Source: Cryptomeria japonica (taxonomy: Eukaryota; Streptophyta; Pinopsida; Cupressales; Cupressaceae). From it: a stretch of DNA of 64,000 bases. The position numbers were made by a program, and so were the translations under genes. The stretch covers positions 540,043,335 to 540,107,334 of the forward strand of contig NC_081412.1 of assembly GCF_030272615.1 (NCBI RefSeq), read 5' to 3'. The number at the start of each line of letters is the position of its first letter. Position 1 is the stretch's first letter. Below are positions 10,239-22,286 of this stretch, piece by piece. The notes under the pieces were generated by a model. It made no database searches. It worked only from the letters and a program-made list of their open reading frames with translations, and was not told where the DNA came from.

Positions 10239-11019
10239 GATATAAAAAAATTACTTACATTTTAATAATATTTAGGAAATGGATTGTTTAATTGTTATGG
10301 TATTTTGCTATTAAGACATTGTGTGTGTTTTTGTGTGTCATCCAATAAGACCTTCCATTTTTTTATTAATTGATGATAATATCATAGATTTGATATTTTA
10401 AGAATTTTTAATGAATATACTATAACGAAGGTTTCTAATGTATTATAATTTATCAATATCAACAATTTACTATGTAGTTTTTTCAATTTAAAAATTCTAG
10501 TTACAATAAAAAGACTCCTACATCTTATTGTCTTGAGAGAAAAACCGACATCAGTGTTTCAAAAAATATTTCAATCTAACCATAATCACATGCATATTTG
10601 CATTCCATGTACTATTCTTTGATCACCTAAATTTTTAATAGCTAAGAATTAATTTCAACTTTGTAAACAAATTAAGGAATGATGAAAATTTTGTTGAAGA
10701 TGTAGACCACATTCATTTGGAGGCTATAGAGCCCAAGACCTCATAAGTGCCTCAATATCTATATTATTATCTAGTAATAGAAAGACTCCTCACCTTTCAA
10801 AAGTATCACAAAATTAAGAGGCTAGATAGCTAGTAGAAATGTACAAATAAAAATGCTAAGAAAGAAGTTGCAAAGAGGTTTTAGAAGAATGAAAAAAGTC
10901 AAAAAAATAAGCCAGTCTTGCTCAAAAAATCATTGACACAAGTGAAACATGGGAAAAGAAAGAAATGAGCAAGAGAAAAACTTTAGGATATTAGAGAGAA
11001 TAGACTCATCTATTGCAAC
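10239..11019. other. Non-coding AT-rich spacer
   Basis: No frame, repeat or motif that I can support. It is the left flank of the gypsy element that starts near 11020. Confidence 0.5.
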
Positions 11020-11931
11020 TAAAGTGCATTTCATTTGTACTCATTTTTTTAAATTTTTGTTGAAGTTTCTCATTTTGTAAAAGAACCATTGGATTGTTTA
11101 AACTCTAATGGTGGGCGGGTTTTTGAGGAAAAAGAGAGGAATGTTTCTCTTCAAATGTCCGCTATTCCTCCACATGGAAAGAGGAAATTTGAGGCAATGA
11201 AAAAGGCATCAAGGAAGAAGATGGAGCACATAAAAACTAAAAAAATTATATTTTTTGCATACCATAGCTCATAATGGAAGTGGAACTGTTCTCTATCATG
11301 AAAATAGAAGGAAACTAGATATTTTGGGGGGAATCATTCCTTTTCTTGGAGGCTTCTCGAAGGGGATTATCTTGTTTAAAAGGGGATGTTCAGTAATGAG
11401 GAAAAGGGAGAGGAATCATTTATGTTTGATTTTTGTAGAGTTAGCTAAGGATGGATGGACTATACAAGGTTGCCTCTCCCATTTTCATTGTAATATGTTG
11501 TTTAAGAGAAGATAATCATTCTATGTCATGATTTCCTTTTTTTTTTAAATCAGTATCTATTCTCTTATTTGATATGTGTAGCCTTTGTTTGTAGATCTAA
11601 TAATATCAAACCTTAAATAATTTAATGGCTATGTGTTTTTCCACATTTCATTCGTATGTCTATTTTTACTCTATCTCACGGTCTTAAAATATTATGCATA
11701 ATCAAACATATTTAAATAAGGGATATCTGTGTTGGTGTATCACTATTTTAGGTTAGGGTTTGTTTCTTTATGTTTTATTTATGTTTTTTCAATTCTCAAA
11801 GCTAAAATTCATTGAAGATCCAATGGAGAGTTGGCTTTTGAAACTCACTATAGTCCCACACTTGTGAGATTTCCCATTGTTGGTGTAGGTTTATATGCGG
11901 GTGCAACAGTTAGGTACAAATAAACCATCCA
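11020..11931 (+). repeat. 5' LTR of gag-only gypsy element
   Basis: It matches 14202-15131 over its length with many substitutions, for example shared TGCATTTCATTTG near the start, AATGAAAAAGGCATCAAGGA near 11200/14380, and GGTACAAATAAAC near the end. The start is either TGCATTTC (11025) or five bases earlier. Confidence 0.75.
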
Positions 11932-11938
11932 AAAAATT

Positions 11939-11956
11939 TGGCATACCTGGTGGGAC
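11939..11956 (+). other. Primer-binding-site-like sequence
   Basis: TGGCATACCTGGTGGGAC follows the LTR end by about seven bases. It is in the right place for a gypsy primer site, but I cannot name the tRNA. Confidence 0.45.
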
Positions 11957-12054
11957 CTGAACCACAGAACAAATCTATATTTCATTCATCCTTGCTTTTT
12001 ATTTTTTGATTGTGGGTAGAAGTCACAAAATATCTACTCATTGGAGCATGAATT

Positions 12055-13881
12055 ATGGCAGCCAATAACATTTATGTCCATCTCAATATTCCAGCAATAA
12101 ATTTACCATTTGTGTTTTGGGATTCAAGTGGTCCTCTACAATGACAATTTGATCATGTTCCTAAAGTAGCATTGAAAGTATTACCCTATTTTTATAGAGA
12201 TGGCTCTATTTCCCCTGAGTTTCATATTCAAGATATTGCAAATTTATGCAGTATCCATCAGATCACAATTGAAAATGTGGCTCTACATTTGTTGGCATTT
12301 TATTTTAAGGGGAAAGAACAGGAATGGTATAGAACCTTTCATCCTAGCACAATCACAACATAGGATCAACTTGGGTAGCTTTTCTTTGATCATATGATCT
12401 AGTAGTTAGTGCTTAAATGAGTCTCATAAAGGCAGGTAATTAGAGACTCATTTCAACTCTAATTAGAGGGGGTAAAACTTTGCCTCAATTATATGATCTA
12501 GCAATTAGAGCTGAAATGAGTCTCATAAAAGCAAGTAAATTTCCTCCTCTTCCTTTGAAATCATTGATTCCTCATTCAAGTATCTCTTCCCAAGATGTTG
12601 TAGGTGGCCAGAAGAAAATTTGTACCACTACACGCACACAACTTATTGATATATTAGATCATATGGAGATTATTGAGATAAAAGGACTTACAAAATATTT
12701 CTCCCACAAGCTAGATGAGCTAAACAATTAGAGTATATATCAAATTCACTTGAACCTTATGTCTAGAAACTCACGGGAACAAAAATATGTATTAGACCAT
12801 CCCATAGAGGAATGTCTTTCTCATGCACCAAAAATACACAATTATTCTGAGAAAAGTACTCCTCAAGCTCCTACAGCCTCAAATCTAAGATCTTAACCTA
12901 TGGAAGTGTTATATCAAGTATTCTATCAATTTGATGTATCAAAGGGAGTGTAATAAAAGTGTCAGTATCAAAGTTTATAATCAAATTAAACAGGTAAATA
13001 AAAGTAGAATGCATAGCTTGTACGAAAGGAATGTTCAATTACAGAGGAAATTGGTGCAATATCAAGCAGATATAGAATCAAATGAGGAAGAAAATGGGGT
13101 ATATTATGATGATGATGGTTCCTTGGTAACTTTCATGGCAGAAAAGTATTTGCAAACATATGATGAAATCTCTATACCGCAAGAAGAAGTTGTAAAGTAA
13201 ATTTTGATAGAAGCTCCAAAAAGTGATTGCTTTAGTTTGTTTAATGGGATTCCACATTTGATAGAAGATGACATAATAAGTGTTGAACATAATGTGAAAA
13301 AATCTAGAGATTTATTCTTGGTCATTCAACAAGGGTATTCCCTTCTTGATGATAATATCTCCACCATTGAACACATGAAAGGCTTCTTTATAGAGCCTAT
13401 TTATGATAACCACAATGAGTGGATGAATCATGAGAATGAATATTTCAAGGAGAGGCTAGATATTTTCTCCATTATCAAGGATGGATATTGCCTCCTTGAT
13501 TTAGATCCCCAAATAAACTCAGATCTTTAGTGTAATGATATTTTAGAAATTATTTGTGGCCACAAAGAGTGTCATGACAACATTTTCACTCCATTAATGC
13601 TCCAGAATGGAATTCTAATTAGGTTCAAGGTAATTATGGGTAGCTTTATTGTTTTCAAATAAATTTTTCATTCTATTGTAGATCACAACCATGAAGAGGC
13701 TCATGCAAATACAGTCAATTTTGATTTCAAGGCACCAATCATCCCCAAAACAAAATCAGAGCATAATCTTCAATTTTTGAAACCATCCTCTCACCCTCAG
13801 ACAAATAATAAAAAATTTCAAGGTTATTATGAATGGTATTACAAAGTGGAAGAAGAGATTTTAGAATGTAGAGAGGCGTAG
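12055..13881 (+). pseudogene. gag: gag-derived protein of a gag-only gypsy element, decayed
   Basis: One frame can be followed from ATG 12055 to TAG 13879-13881, about 609 codons with several stops and a frame change around 12370-12900. Its N-terminal third has the gag core (VALHLLAFYFKGKEQEWYRT and the following HPSTITT, with a stop where Trp is expected). A short duplicated segment (ATATGATCTAG...ATGAGTCTCATAAA) at about 12390 and 12490 lies in it. The rest (ISTIEHMKGFFIEPIYDNHN, HEEAHANTVNFDFKAPII) matches no domain I know. There is no zinc knuckle and no protease. The C-terminal extension may be particular to this family. Not functional in this copy. Confidence 0.65.
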
Positions 13882-14201
13882 AGATATAAGTTTCTATCGT
13901 ATTTCCTTATACAATTTAACTGGTTTTTCATCACTTCAAAGTTAATTATATGTAGCAACATCAGTAAGAAGGGAAGTTATTTTGCCACTCCAGTCAATGG
14001 GTATATTTTTTATCTATCTATTTTACATTCAATAGGTTGTAGAGGAATCAATAAAAATAACAACAGAGGCATTTGTGGTTATAAGGTTGAGCATAAAAGG
14101 TTCCTAAGTTCGTTTCCTGATGGTTGAGACTCTACTCTGTGAACTAGAGATTTTGATATTCGACATGTGTAAGCACATTTCCCCTATGAGTCACTAAGAA
14201 C
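13882..14201 (+). other. 3' untranslated part of gag-only element
   Basis: No frame or repeat recognised, and no clear polypurine tract before the 3' LTR. Confidence 0.4.
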
Positions 14202-15131
14202 TGTAATGCATTTCATTTGAACTCATTTTCTTTAATTTTTGTTGAAGCTTCTCATTTTATAAAGGAACCATTAGATTTTTTAAAATCTAATGGTGGGTGA
14301 GTTGTCATGAAAATGGAGATGAATGTTTCCCTTCAAATGTTTGTTATCATTACACGTGGAAAGTGGAAATGTAAGGTAATGAAAAAGGCATCAAGGAAGA
14401 AGATGGTGCCTATAAATATTAAATAAATGACTTTTTTCACATACCATAGCTCATAATGGAAATGAGACAACTATCTATCATGCAGATAGAGGGAAATCAT
14501 ATATTTTTGAGTATCGTTCCTTTTCCTAGAGGCTTCTCGAAGGGGATTTTTTATTTTAAAAGGGAGGTTCAACAATGAAGATAAGAGAAAGGAATCCTTT
14601 ATGACTATTTTTTTAGAATTAGCTGAGGATGGATGGATTGTGCAATGTTACCTCTCTCATTTTCATTGTAATATACTGATTAAGGAAAAATAGTAATTTT
14701 TTGCCATGATTTCTTCTTCTTTTTTTAAATATCATTCTTTGTTCTCTCTTTGATATGCATAGCCTCTATTTGTAGATTTGAGATTATCAAACCTTATACA
14801 GTTTAATGACTATATGGCTTTTTACTAATGATTATTGTGTCCCTATTTACTCTATCTCGTGGTCTTAAAATACTGTCTATAATCAAGCATATCCAAATAA
14901 GGGATCTCTGTGTTGGTGAATCATTGTTTTTTGTTAGGGTTTATTTCTTTATGTTTTCCTTCCCTTTTCCCAAATCTGAAAGGTAAAATTCATTCAAGAT
15001 CCAATGAAGAGTTGACTTCTAAAACTCTAGAGGCTATTCCACAAATTGTAAGTCCCATGCTTGTTACATTTCCTATTGTTGGTGTAGATTTGTATGCGAG
15101 TGCAATAGTTGGGTACAAATAAACTGTCAAC
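14202..15131 (+). repeat. 3' LTR of gag-only gypsy element
   Basis: Second copy of the direct repeat described at 11020-11931. It begins TGTAATGCATTTC and ends around AAACTGTCAACA. The frames at 14910-15199 lie inside it and are chance. Confidence 0.75.
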
Positions 15132-15407
15132 AACAACCACACCATTATAGAAAGAAAATTTTGAGATTGACAATAATAGGATGGAAGAAAAAAGTACAAA
15201 TGAGTTTAAAAAGAAAGATCAATAATATGACTTAAAATTTAAAAAAGAAAGTTAGATGGCCCTACAATACCATAAAAAGAAAACAAAATAGAAACCCCAC
15301 AACATTCACTAATAGAAATGGATGCCTTGCAATATAATTCTATGACATTGAGTCTAGAAATATACTCCTTAACCTTTAAAAGATATAATAGTATTGCAAT
15401 ATAGTGA
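15132..15407. other. Spacer between two LTR elements
   Basis: AT-rich, with no feature. The last five bases, AGTGA (15403-15407), are the left target duplication of the next element. Confidence 0.7.
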
Positions 15408-16609
15408 TGTTACTATTTACTAAATTGTGATTAGTTTTATATCCAAAGTCATCCTATATACTCTAGTCAGTTAATACTACCGGAACATTCAGTCGGTAAG
15501 CACTAAAGCAGTCGATTATAGAAGATAGAAGTTACAGAGTCTAGTATACACCGAGCTGTCTACCGAGTAACACTCTATGTCTACCGAGCAACAAAAATGA
15601 CATACCAAGTGAACACACACCGAGTGAAAATGTGTTACTAGATTCATTGAACCTGGACACATGTGTGGAAATGTGTTACAAGATCGAGGAACAAAGAACC
15701 GTTATCACATAGGAAATTGCACTTCTAGATTGTGTATGATTTTGAGGTCATCTATCCAATGAAATATTTTGTATAGTTATTCATTCGATGAATCTTGTTT
15801 GTAAGATCGATGCATGAACAAGATCACCGTCCTAAGAGATCTATTTATATGCAGAATAATTTAAGGATCACAAATGAGAAAAAGAGTATGAGACATGTGT
15901 GATAGATAAGTTGAAAAGCAATATCATGAGAAAGCACAATGTGTTATTATTGTTATGACTATCAGAAATATTCAGAGGTCACCGAGAAGGATTTCAGAGA
16001 ATAGTCAAGGAATAGAGTAAATAGAAAGGTTTACCGAGTTATTTTATGGGTTACCGAGGTATGCTATAAGCAAGGTAATTTCATTTTGAGCACATAGAAT
16101 TTGCTATAACAGTTTAGATGTGAAGTTGCAGATATTTGTAAAGATTTTATTGTAATATTTTGAGTTGTAAGAGAAACCTTTAATAGGGTAAAAGACTCTA
16201 ACAAAGTCTATAAATTTTAAAACCTTTAACCAAGTGCAGCATTTAGTTTAAGTGTTGTAAAATCCTTTAGCAAGGTAGATCTAAAGATCTTGATACTCCT
16301 AACAGGGTAAGCTATCAGAAATAGCTAAACATGTAGCTCTAATCAAGCAACCTTTATTATTGTAGTAGTGAAGTTGTAGGTACCATCCCCACCGTAGTTT
16401 TTCTCTCTAACCAAGAGTTTCTGCGTAAGCAAAATATATGTGTTATGGAGTGAATCGTGTATGATTGTATTTGTTTGTTTTGGCATTATATTATGTTACA
16501 GCAGTTTTTAGTTTATGCTTAACAGTAAAGTTATTGTTCAAGAAAAGATTTGAAGTACTGATTCACCCCTCCCCTCTCAGTACATTAGCTTTCCATATTG
16601 GGCCTAACA
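15408..16609 (+). repeat. 5' LTR (1202 bp)
   Basis: Starts TGTTACTATTTACTAAATTG and ends GGGCCTAACA. It contains seven ACCGAG hexamers, and a run of short CTAACAAGG/CTTTAGCAAGG-like motifs between about 16165 and 16350. Paired with 22287-23489. Confidence 0.95.
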
Positions 16610-16611
16610 AT

Positions 16612-16623
16612 TGGTATCAGAGC
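16612..16623 (+). other. Primer-binding site, initiator-Met
   Basis: TGGTATCAGAGC, the intact plant copia/gypsy consensus complementary to initiator tRNA-Met, two bases after the LTR end. Confidence 0.95.
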
Positions 16624-16671
16624 TTCAATCTTGGAAAAGGGTTTAACAGCCTAAAGAAAAAGATCTTATCA

Positions 16672-17943
16672 ATGGAAGGCTATAAACAATCTCGGAGAAT
16701 TGTGTATCTGCAAGAAGATTTGGATCATGCTAATCAAGTGATTGCAGACATGCAAAGACAAATGCAAAAATCATTGAAATTCGGAAGAAGGTTGTCTGAT
16801 GATCTCCAAGACTCACAAGAGCTGGTGGAACAAATTGAGACATCATCTGAGAATATTATATCTAAAGAGACTATAGAGATGATTGGAGAACTGAAAGAAA
16901 AGAACAAAGAACCGATTGAACAGCTAAAAGAAATGAAAAGAGATCATGAACATTTCAGCACACAGATGACTGAAAATCTTGATGCATTGAGGACAGCCGA
17001 GGATAAATGAAGAGATCTAGAAAGAGAAAAACAATAGCTTGAAGCATTAGTGTCTGAAAAGAATGATGAAATCACAACGATGACTAGAATTCAACACAAT
17101 ATGTCTGATCAATTGGGTTATGCACGTCATGAAGCAAATCTGAAGGATAATGAGAATCAAGCATTGAAACTTGAATTATCAAGATTGACTGATGAACTTG
17201 AAGCAGAGAAGAAATCCAAAGAAATGCTGAAGAAGAGTTATGAAGCATCAAAGATGTTGGATGAGCAACTAACTACAAGAAGACCCAACAAAGATGCAGG
17301 ACTTGGTTACAAAGGAAAAAACTCTACCGAGAAGGCAATCCACACTACTGAGAGAGGAGAATCATCAAAGCAAGCTGGAAACAAGAAGAACATCAAAGGA
17401 AAGAAGCCTATTTGTAACTACTATGGAAAACAAGGACATGCTGCCAACATGTGCCAAATAAGAAAAGGTAAGCAACCGAATGTCAATAGGTCTAATGGTT
17501 ATTTCTACAATTGCAATAAGTATGGTCACACATCTAGTCAATGTAGGACAAATTCTATTAGCAATTATCAGAAGGCAAAATTCAAGGGGTTTTGCAAAAA
17601 TTGCAATAGATATGGACATAGTACCGAGAAGTGTTGGTTTAAACAGAAGAACTATATGTGGTTTGCACACCGAGCAAATACTGGAAGCTACCGAACTCAC
17701 ACAGATCCTAACCAACAATATGTTGTAGTACCATGGGATTACAATACAAGGATATGGTGTGAATGTTGTGGAAGATATGGACATATAAGTGCCAACTACT
17801 TTATAAGGTTTGGAATGAACAACCGAAGATCATGGAGAAATCCTGGTATGGCATGTTTTCATTGTCACAAAGTTGGACACTTGGCTGGAGATTGTAGAGA
17901 TCAACCCATAGGAGATACTGAGGTAATAAGAAGCAAATTATAG
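16672..17943 (+). pseudogene. gag-like coiled-coil protein with five zinc knuckles, two stops
   Basis: Start ATG 16672, about 50 bases past the primer site; 423 codons with stops at 17008-17010 (TGA) and about 17035-17037 (TAG), both one C-to-T step from Arg and Gln codons. Residues 1-215 are almost all heptad-like charged helix (VYLQEDLDHANQVIADMQRQ, then LKLELSRLTDELEAEKKSKE); I see no copia capsid (UBN2-type) domain. Residues 245-415 carry five CCHC-knuckle modules. Modules 3 (CKNCNRYGHSTEKC) and 5 (CFHCHKVGHLAGDC) are intact; module 1 has Tyr for the second Cys, module 2 Tyr for the first, module 4 Tyr for the last. It would bind the element's RNA. The missing capsid makes it odd for a gag. 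Confidence 0.75.
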
Positions 17944-18556
17944 ATGATTTGGAAAAAGAAGGAAAATGGATCAACTAATGAAGAAAGCACCTTACCTACC
18001 AAGTTAGGTGCACCTATTCCAAATTAATCGGTGAAGGTATGAAGGGACTACATTCTCTCAAAGTTAGATCTTAACAGTTCCTATTTTATCATGTACTTAA
18101 TTCCAAAATCTGCATAGCTAAGATGCATTAGCGAGTTTGAAATTATATCTAGTCTTTTGGAGCACCAAAGTAGTCAGTAAATGCAAGAGACCTGTCTAGT
18201 CGATAAATGCAGGAAATTTGTGTAGTTGGTAAAAGGCAAAAAGGACCGAGTGCATTTAATGTTTTTTGACCTAACCGCACGGAGCCCGACAAGGTAAAAT
18301 GTGTACTTAAAGCACTTTGCGTGGTCATTTCACACTTACCAAGTTTTCAGAGAGCAGAGCTAAGTGATTCAAAGGCAATCAAACACGTCCCGAGTGAATT
18401 TCAAGGTATTTACACATCGATCTCAAGCATTTCTAAGAGCTAGCTAACCGGGAAATATCAATGTGATTATCTATTTTATATTTACTAAGTGAAAGCATTT
18501 GTTGGTTAAGTTTCAAACCCTAAGCCTTTTTTGTTAGTACATATCCTAAGTTTGTA
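17944..18556 (+). other. Spacer between the gag-like ORF and the accessory ORF
   Basis: About 610 bp without a frame. It holds one ACCGAG hexamer (18245) and a patch with higher GC (18270-18330). It could hold signals for expressing the downstream ORF, but nothing specific is visible. Confidence 0.4.
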
Positions 18557-21500
18557 ATGGCTCCAAAGATTCAGAAACCCGTTGTTGTTGAAACCATTGA
18601 GAAGCCCTCATTGAAATATTCCCTACCTCCCAAAGTAGCATCTGAACTGGATGATAAACAGCATTTTCACTCATTCCGGATAGGGTTCTGCTGGTTGAGG
18701 ATATTAGATTTTTCACCAAATGTCGTGTTGAGGAACTAGGTCATGTTGAGATCAAGGACACATATGATGAATTGTGTACCGATGGAAAACTAGATAACAA
18801 GTTTGAACACATTAAAGTCAAGGGATTGATCGAAGCCCTAACCTATCCCCATGTCTTCAAACCCCAATGGGTCAAGTTTGTTCTGAGCAGAGTTCATGAT
18901 GACTTCATGTGGTTAGAGGAGCAACCATTCAAAATCACCAAGGAAATCATTCACTTGATAACCGGATACCCTATTTATGACCATGCCCGAGCTCAGAAAA
19001 TGATTTCACAGAAGGAATTGATCACTTTAACCAGAGTTGAGTCTGATTGCAGAGGTCTAAAACTGAATAATGTCACAGATGCGGAGCTAAAGTTTGCCAT
19101 TAGAGTAATAGGTTATTTTTTCTTTCAATCGGAAAGGGAAAACAGTGTACCATGTGTAGTTGTTGATTTAGCATATAAAATTGTGAAGAAGAGAATGAAG
19201 ATTGATCTTTGTGAAGTGTTGTTGAAGAATCTGTTTGAAAATCTAAACACCATAAGGAAGCCGAAGAAGAACAACTCGGCTAACACATTGAAGTTTGGAT
19301 CACTCTTGGTATGCATGTTTTTCTATTTTTAGAAATTCTTTCCATTTGTTGGTAATGTAGTTTGGGAGCTACACCGACCAATCACCCATCAAATCAATGA
19401 CTTCATCAAACAGCTAGGTGATAACTTCAATGAAATTATGGATGATTATTTTAGCAAGTTTCTGGAAAGGATGCATAACAGGTACCGGATCCCACCTCAG
19501 TTAGTGGAGAAATACAAGGATGATATATGCTTTGAAGTAGACACCAACTACTACTATGTCAATGCGGTGGAATCGAGAACTCAATCTTTGCCACCTATAG
19601 ATTGATTTTGACATTTCACAACAACAGATAGATGCCTTTCTTGCACTTCCAAGGCATTCTATAGAAATCAGATACGAAACCTATGAAGAGGTTAAAGAAA
19701 AAGTTAAGATGAGCATTGCAGTACCTAAGGCTACAAGGAAAGCAACTAAAATGATTAAAGTGTTAACTGAGAAATTTGGAGAAGGTTCTTCCTCCACTCC
19801 TATCAAGAGTGAACTACTTTCAATTGAGGAAGAATCTGAAGCTCATGAAGCTGTTGTTACTTTGAGCACTGAGTTGCCAAAAGGCAAAATTTTGAAAAGG
19901 AAGAAACAGGACTCATCACAAGTATCACCAACTCCTCCAGCAAAGCGACCTAATACTAGATCATCTGCAGTGTCACCGAGTAAGAAGCAGAAAAATGTCA
20001 CAATGCCTAAGGTCACAAGGACTTATAAGAAAATGCCTCAGAGACTCATTTTGAGCAAAGAGTCAAGTGACATAGAGTCTGAAGACGCAAGCAAATTTCA
20101 GATTGTTAAGAGTCAAAAGGAAGATGTACATAGCCTTGATAATTTTTGTGCTAACCTAAAACAATATGGTGGATTTGGAGCTTTTAGATATGTGAAATAT
20201 GATTCTAGAAATGAAGATGAAAAGAGGAAAATAGAAGAAGCAGTAGCATGTACACTACTTAAATTCTGAATAGTCCCATTGGAAGTGACTGATTTCCTTC
20301 CTAAAACATTGTATTCACATATTGACACCAGGTGGCAATATGCTATGGACTAAGAGAAATAGGTTAGAGAAAGAGTTTTGGTACATCTCTTTCTAGACAT
20401 GTCGATAGATGAAATTAAAGAACATTTAAAGACCTCACAGACAAACTTTCAAGTAAAGCAGAGAGCATTGAAAATGATGAACGGTCTTTATCTTGAAGTC
20501 GAGAATGAAACTAAGGAAAAATGGCAAGAAATATTCTGACTCAAGAATGATGAACCTCATGCTGAACCTCAAAGTGAAGCTGAAATAGTTGACATCACCG
20601 AACAAGATCATGCTGAAACTATTCAATTAGATGAGGATGTCATGGCTTCTAAGGATCGGGGACAAGAAATGATAGAAGGCAATGCCTATGCCAAACTAGT
20701 ATCCAGTGAATCAGTTTTGGAACAAGTCAAGTCATATCCTCCGGTCACTCAATAAGTCCCAACTGAGCATCCTAAGGATATTGATCAAGAGAAAGGGGGT
20801 CAATAGTCTACCAAAGGAGAATCTACTTCTCAGACCACTGGGGAACAGACTTCTCAAGCACCTGCATGCACAGAAACTGTTGCCACCGAGACCCCAAGCA
20901 CAAAAGAACTGAAGGACACAATAGAGGCTACAAGAACCGACAAAAGTGTTGCCTCTATCGAGCAACCTACCAAGGATGATGAAGCCTCCAAAGCCATTGT
21001 ACTAGTTCAACCGAGGAAAGCCTCATCATATAGAGATAAGAAAATGAAGAAACATAGTTTCAAGATAGATCTGTCTAAGCCAATTATGTTGCCTAATGTA
21101 GATATATCCAAATTAAAAGGGCAAGCATTCATTGAATTCGGAGAGCTATGCAAAGCCAAAGTTGAACAGGAAAGACAGATGGCTATTTAGAAAAAGAACC
21201 GTGTACTTCAGAAGGTTAAGACATTATTGTCAGACATGCTACCTGAAGCTACTGTGAATAAAGATGCTGCCATCCATATGCAACTGGATGAACTCCTTAC
21301 TCAATTAGAAGCATCAGGAGTAGACACATCTGAATACCTCAGCAAGCTAAAGGATAAAGAGCTAACTGCAAAAATGATTGAAGAGGTACAAAAAGCGATT
21401 GCTATCGGTAAAGTCAAACTAGTCAAATTTATTGTTGAGTGGTCACCTCAACTTAAGCACATTCTTTATTTATTTCAGAAACTTTGTACATTCTCTTTAT

Positions 21501-21916
21501 TCATTAAATATATCAAGCATAATATAGAAGTGATTGAGAAAGAGATCATCGATCTCTCCAATACATTGACTACCGAGCCAAATTCTATTCAGAATTTCTA
21601 CAAATTGCAAACTCTTATGGCTCAACAGTTGGAACTTCGAAATGAAGAGCACAAGATTAGGATGGATATAATGACTCTTCAAACATTATTCATTCCTCAT
21701 CTTTCATCTGTTCAAGAGAAGATCAACTGAGCCACTCATTTATCCGCTCAACCAGAGGGAAGCACACTAGATGGTCTAATCTCACTCCTAGCTGACATTA
21801 CAGCTCAGAATTCACTCATGGATAGTGTCAAGGATGCCCTCTCTACCACTCTCACTGATGCAAGGACAAAGTATAAATCCATTTTTGACCAGTTGCCTCC
21901 ACCGAATGGTAACTAG
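18557..21916 (+). pseudogene. Large accessory protein of non-autonomous LTR element, about 1,100 aa, unknown function
   Basis: Starts ATG 18557 (MAPKIQKPVVVETIEKPSLK). A frameshift near 18670 moves to the frame continuing VLLVEDIRFFTKCRVEELG; a TAG at 19330-19332 and a second shift near 19610 lead into one frame kept to TAG 21914-21916 apart from about eight stops, most C-to-T. Residues about 40-350 look folded: FVLSRVHDDFMWLEEQPFKI, IIHLITGYPIYDHARAQ and DLCEVLLKNLFENLNTIRK. Then come a Ser/Thr/Lys/Glu-rich linker with basic patches (TPPAKRPNTRSS), a Glu/Thr-rich low-complexity part, and a C-terminal coiled coil (EKEIIDLSNTLTTEPNSIQ). No enzyme motif. The folded part reminds me of the plant-mobile-domain/transposon-associated family, unproven. 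Confidence 0.7.
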
Positions 21917-21924
21917 TTTTGATG

Positions 21925-22286
21925 TTTGTCAAAAAGGAGGAGTATAGTATCAAAGTATCAAAGGGGGAGTGTAGTATACAGGGGGAGTATACCGAGCAGA
22001 ACAGAGTATCCAAATGCATAGTTGAATTTGACAGTGGAGCAGTAAACACCGAGCAGTGATCAAAGAGAAAAGAACAAGTGCAATAAACACAGAACATTGA
22101 TCACCAAGCATGCAAAATCAGAATTATGTATAGTATATTGATAAGGGGAGTATATCTGAGTATACTATTTATTGACTATTGTATATACTGTCAGTTTAGT
22201 CAAATTTTGTAAGTATATAGATTTTGAGTTATGACTTTGAAAGGAGTTTTGTCAAACATTTCAAAACTAATGTCAAAAGGGGAGAT
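21925..22286 (+). other. 3' untranslated region with repeated polypurine tracts; PPT at the end
   Basis: Purine runs GGAGGAG (about 21933), AAAGGGGGAG (21960), GGGGGAG (21981), AAGGGGAG (22143) precede the real tract AAAAGGGGAGA at 22275-22285, which abuts the 3' LTR. Two ACCGAG hexamers (21991, 22049) lie between them. Confidence 0.8.

Larger units (their letters stand above)
11020..15131 (+). mobile_element. Short non-autonomous gypsy-type LTR element with gag and no pol
   Basis: Two direct repeats of about 910-925 bp bracket an internal region of about 2.3 kb. The internal region has a primer-site-like sequence and one long gag-derived frame, and no protease, reverse transcriptase or integrase. 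That is the layout of gag-only (TR-GAG-like) elements that move with enzymes from another element. The LTRs are well diverged and I find no matching target duplication, so the insertion is old and the ends are uncertain by about 5-10 bases. Confidence 0.75.

Noticed and set aside
10021-10245. 74-codon frame of MY/VY repeats
   Set aside because: Pure by-product of the TATATG microsatellite.
11020-15131. 5-bp target duplication for the gag-only gypsy
   Set aside because: The bases next to the two LTR ends do not match under either choice of start; the element is too decayed.
17365-17784. 139-codon minus frame opposite the zinc knuckles
   Set aside because: Antisense of the knuckle-coding region; no motif of its own.
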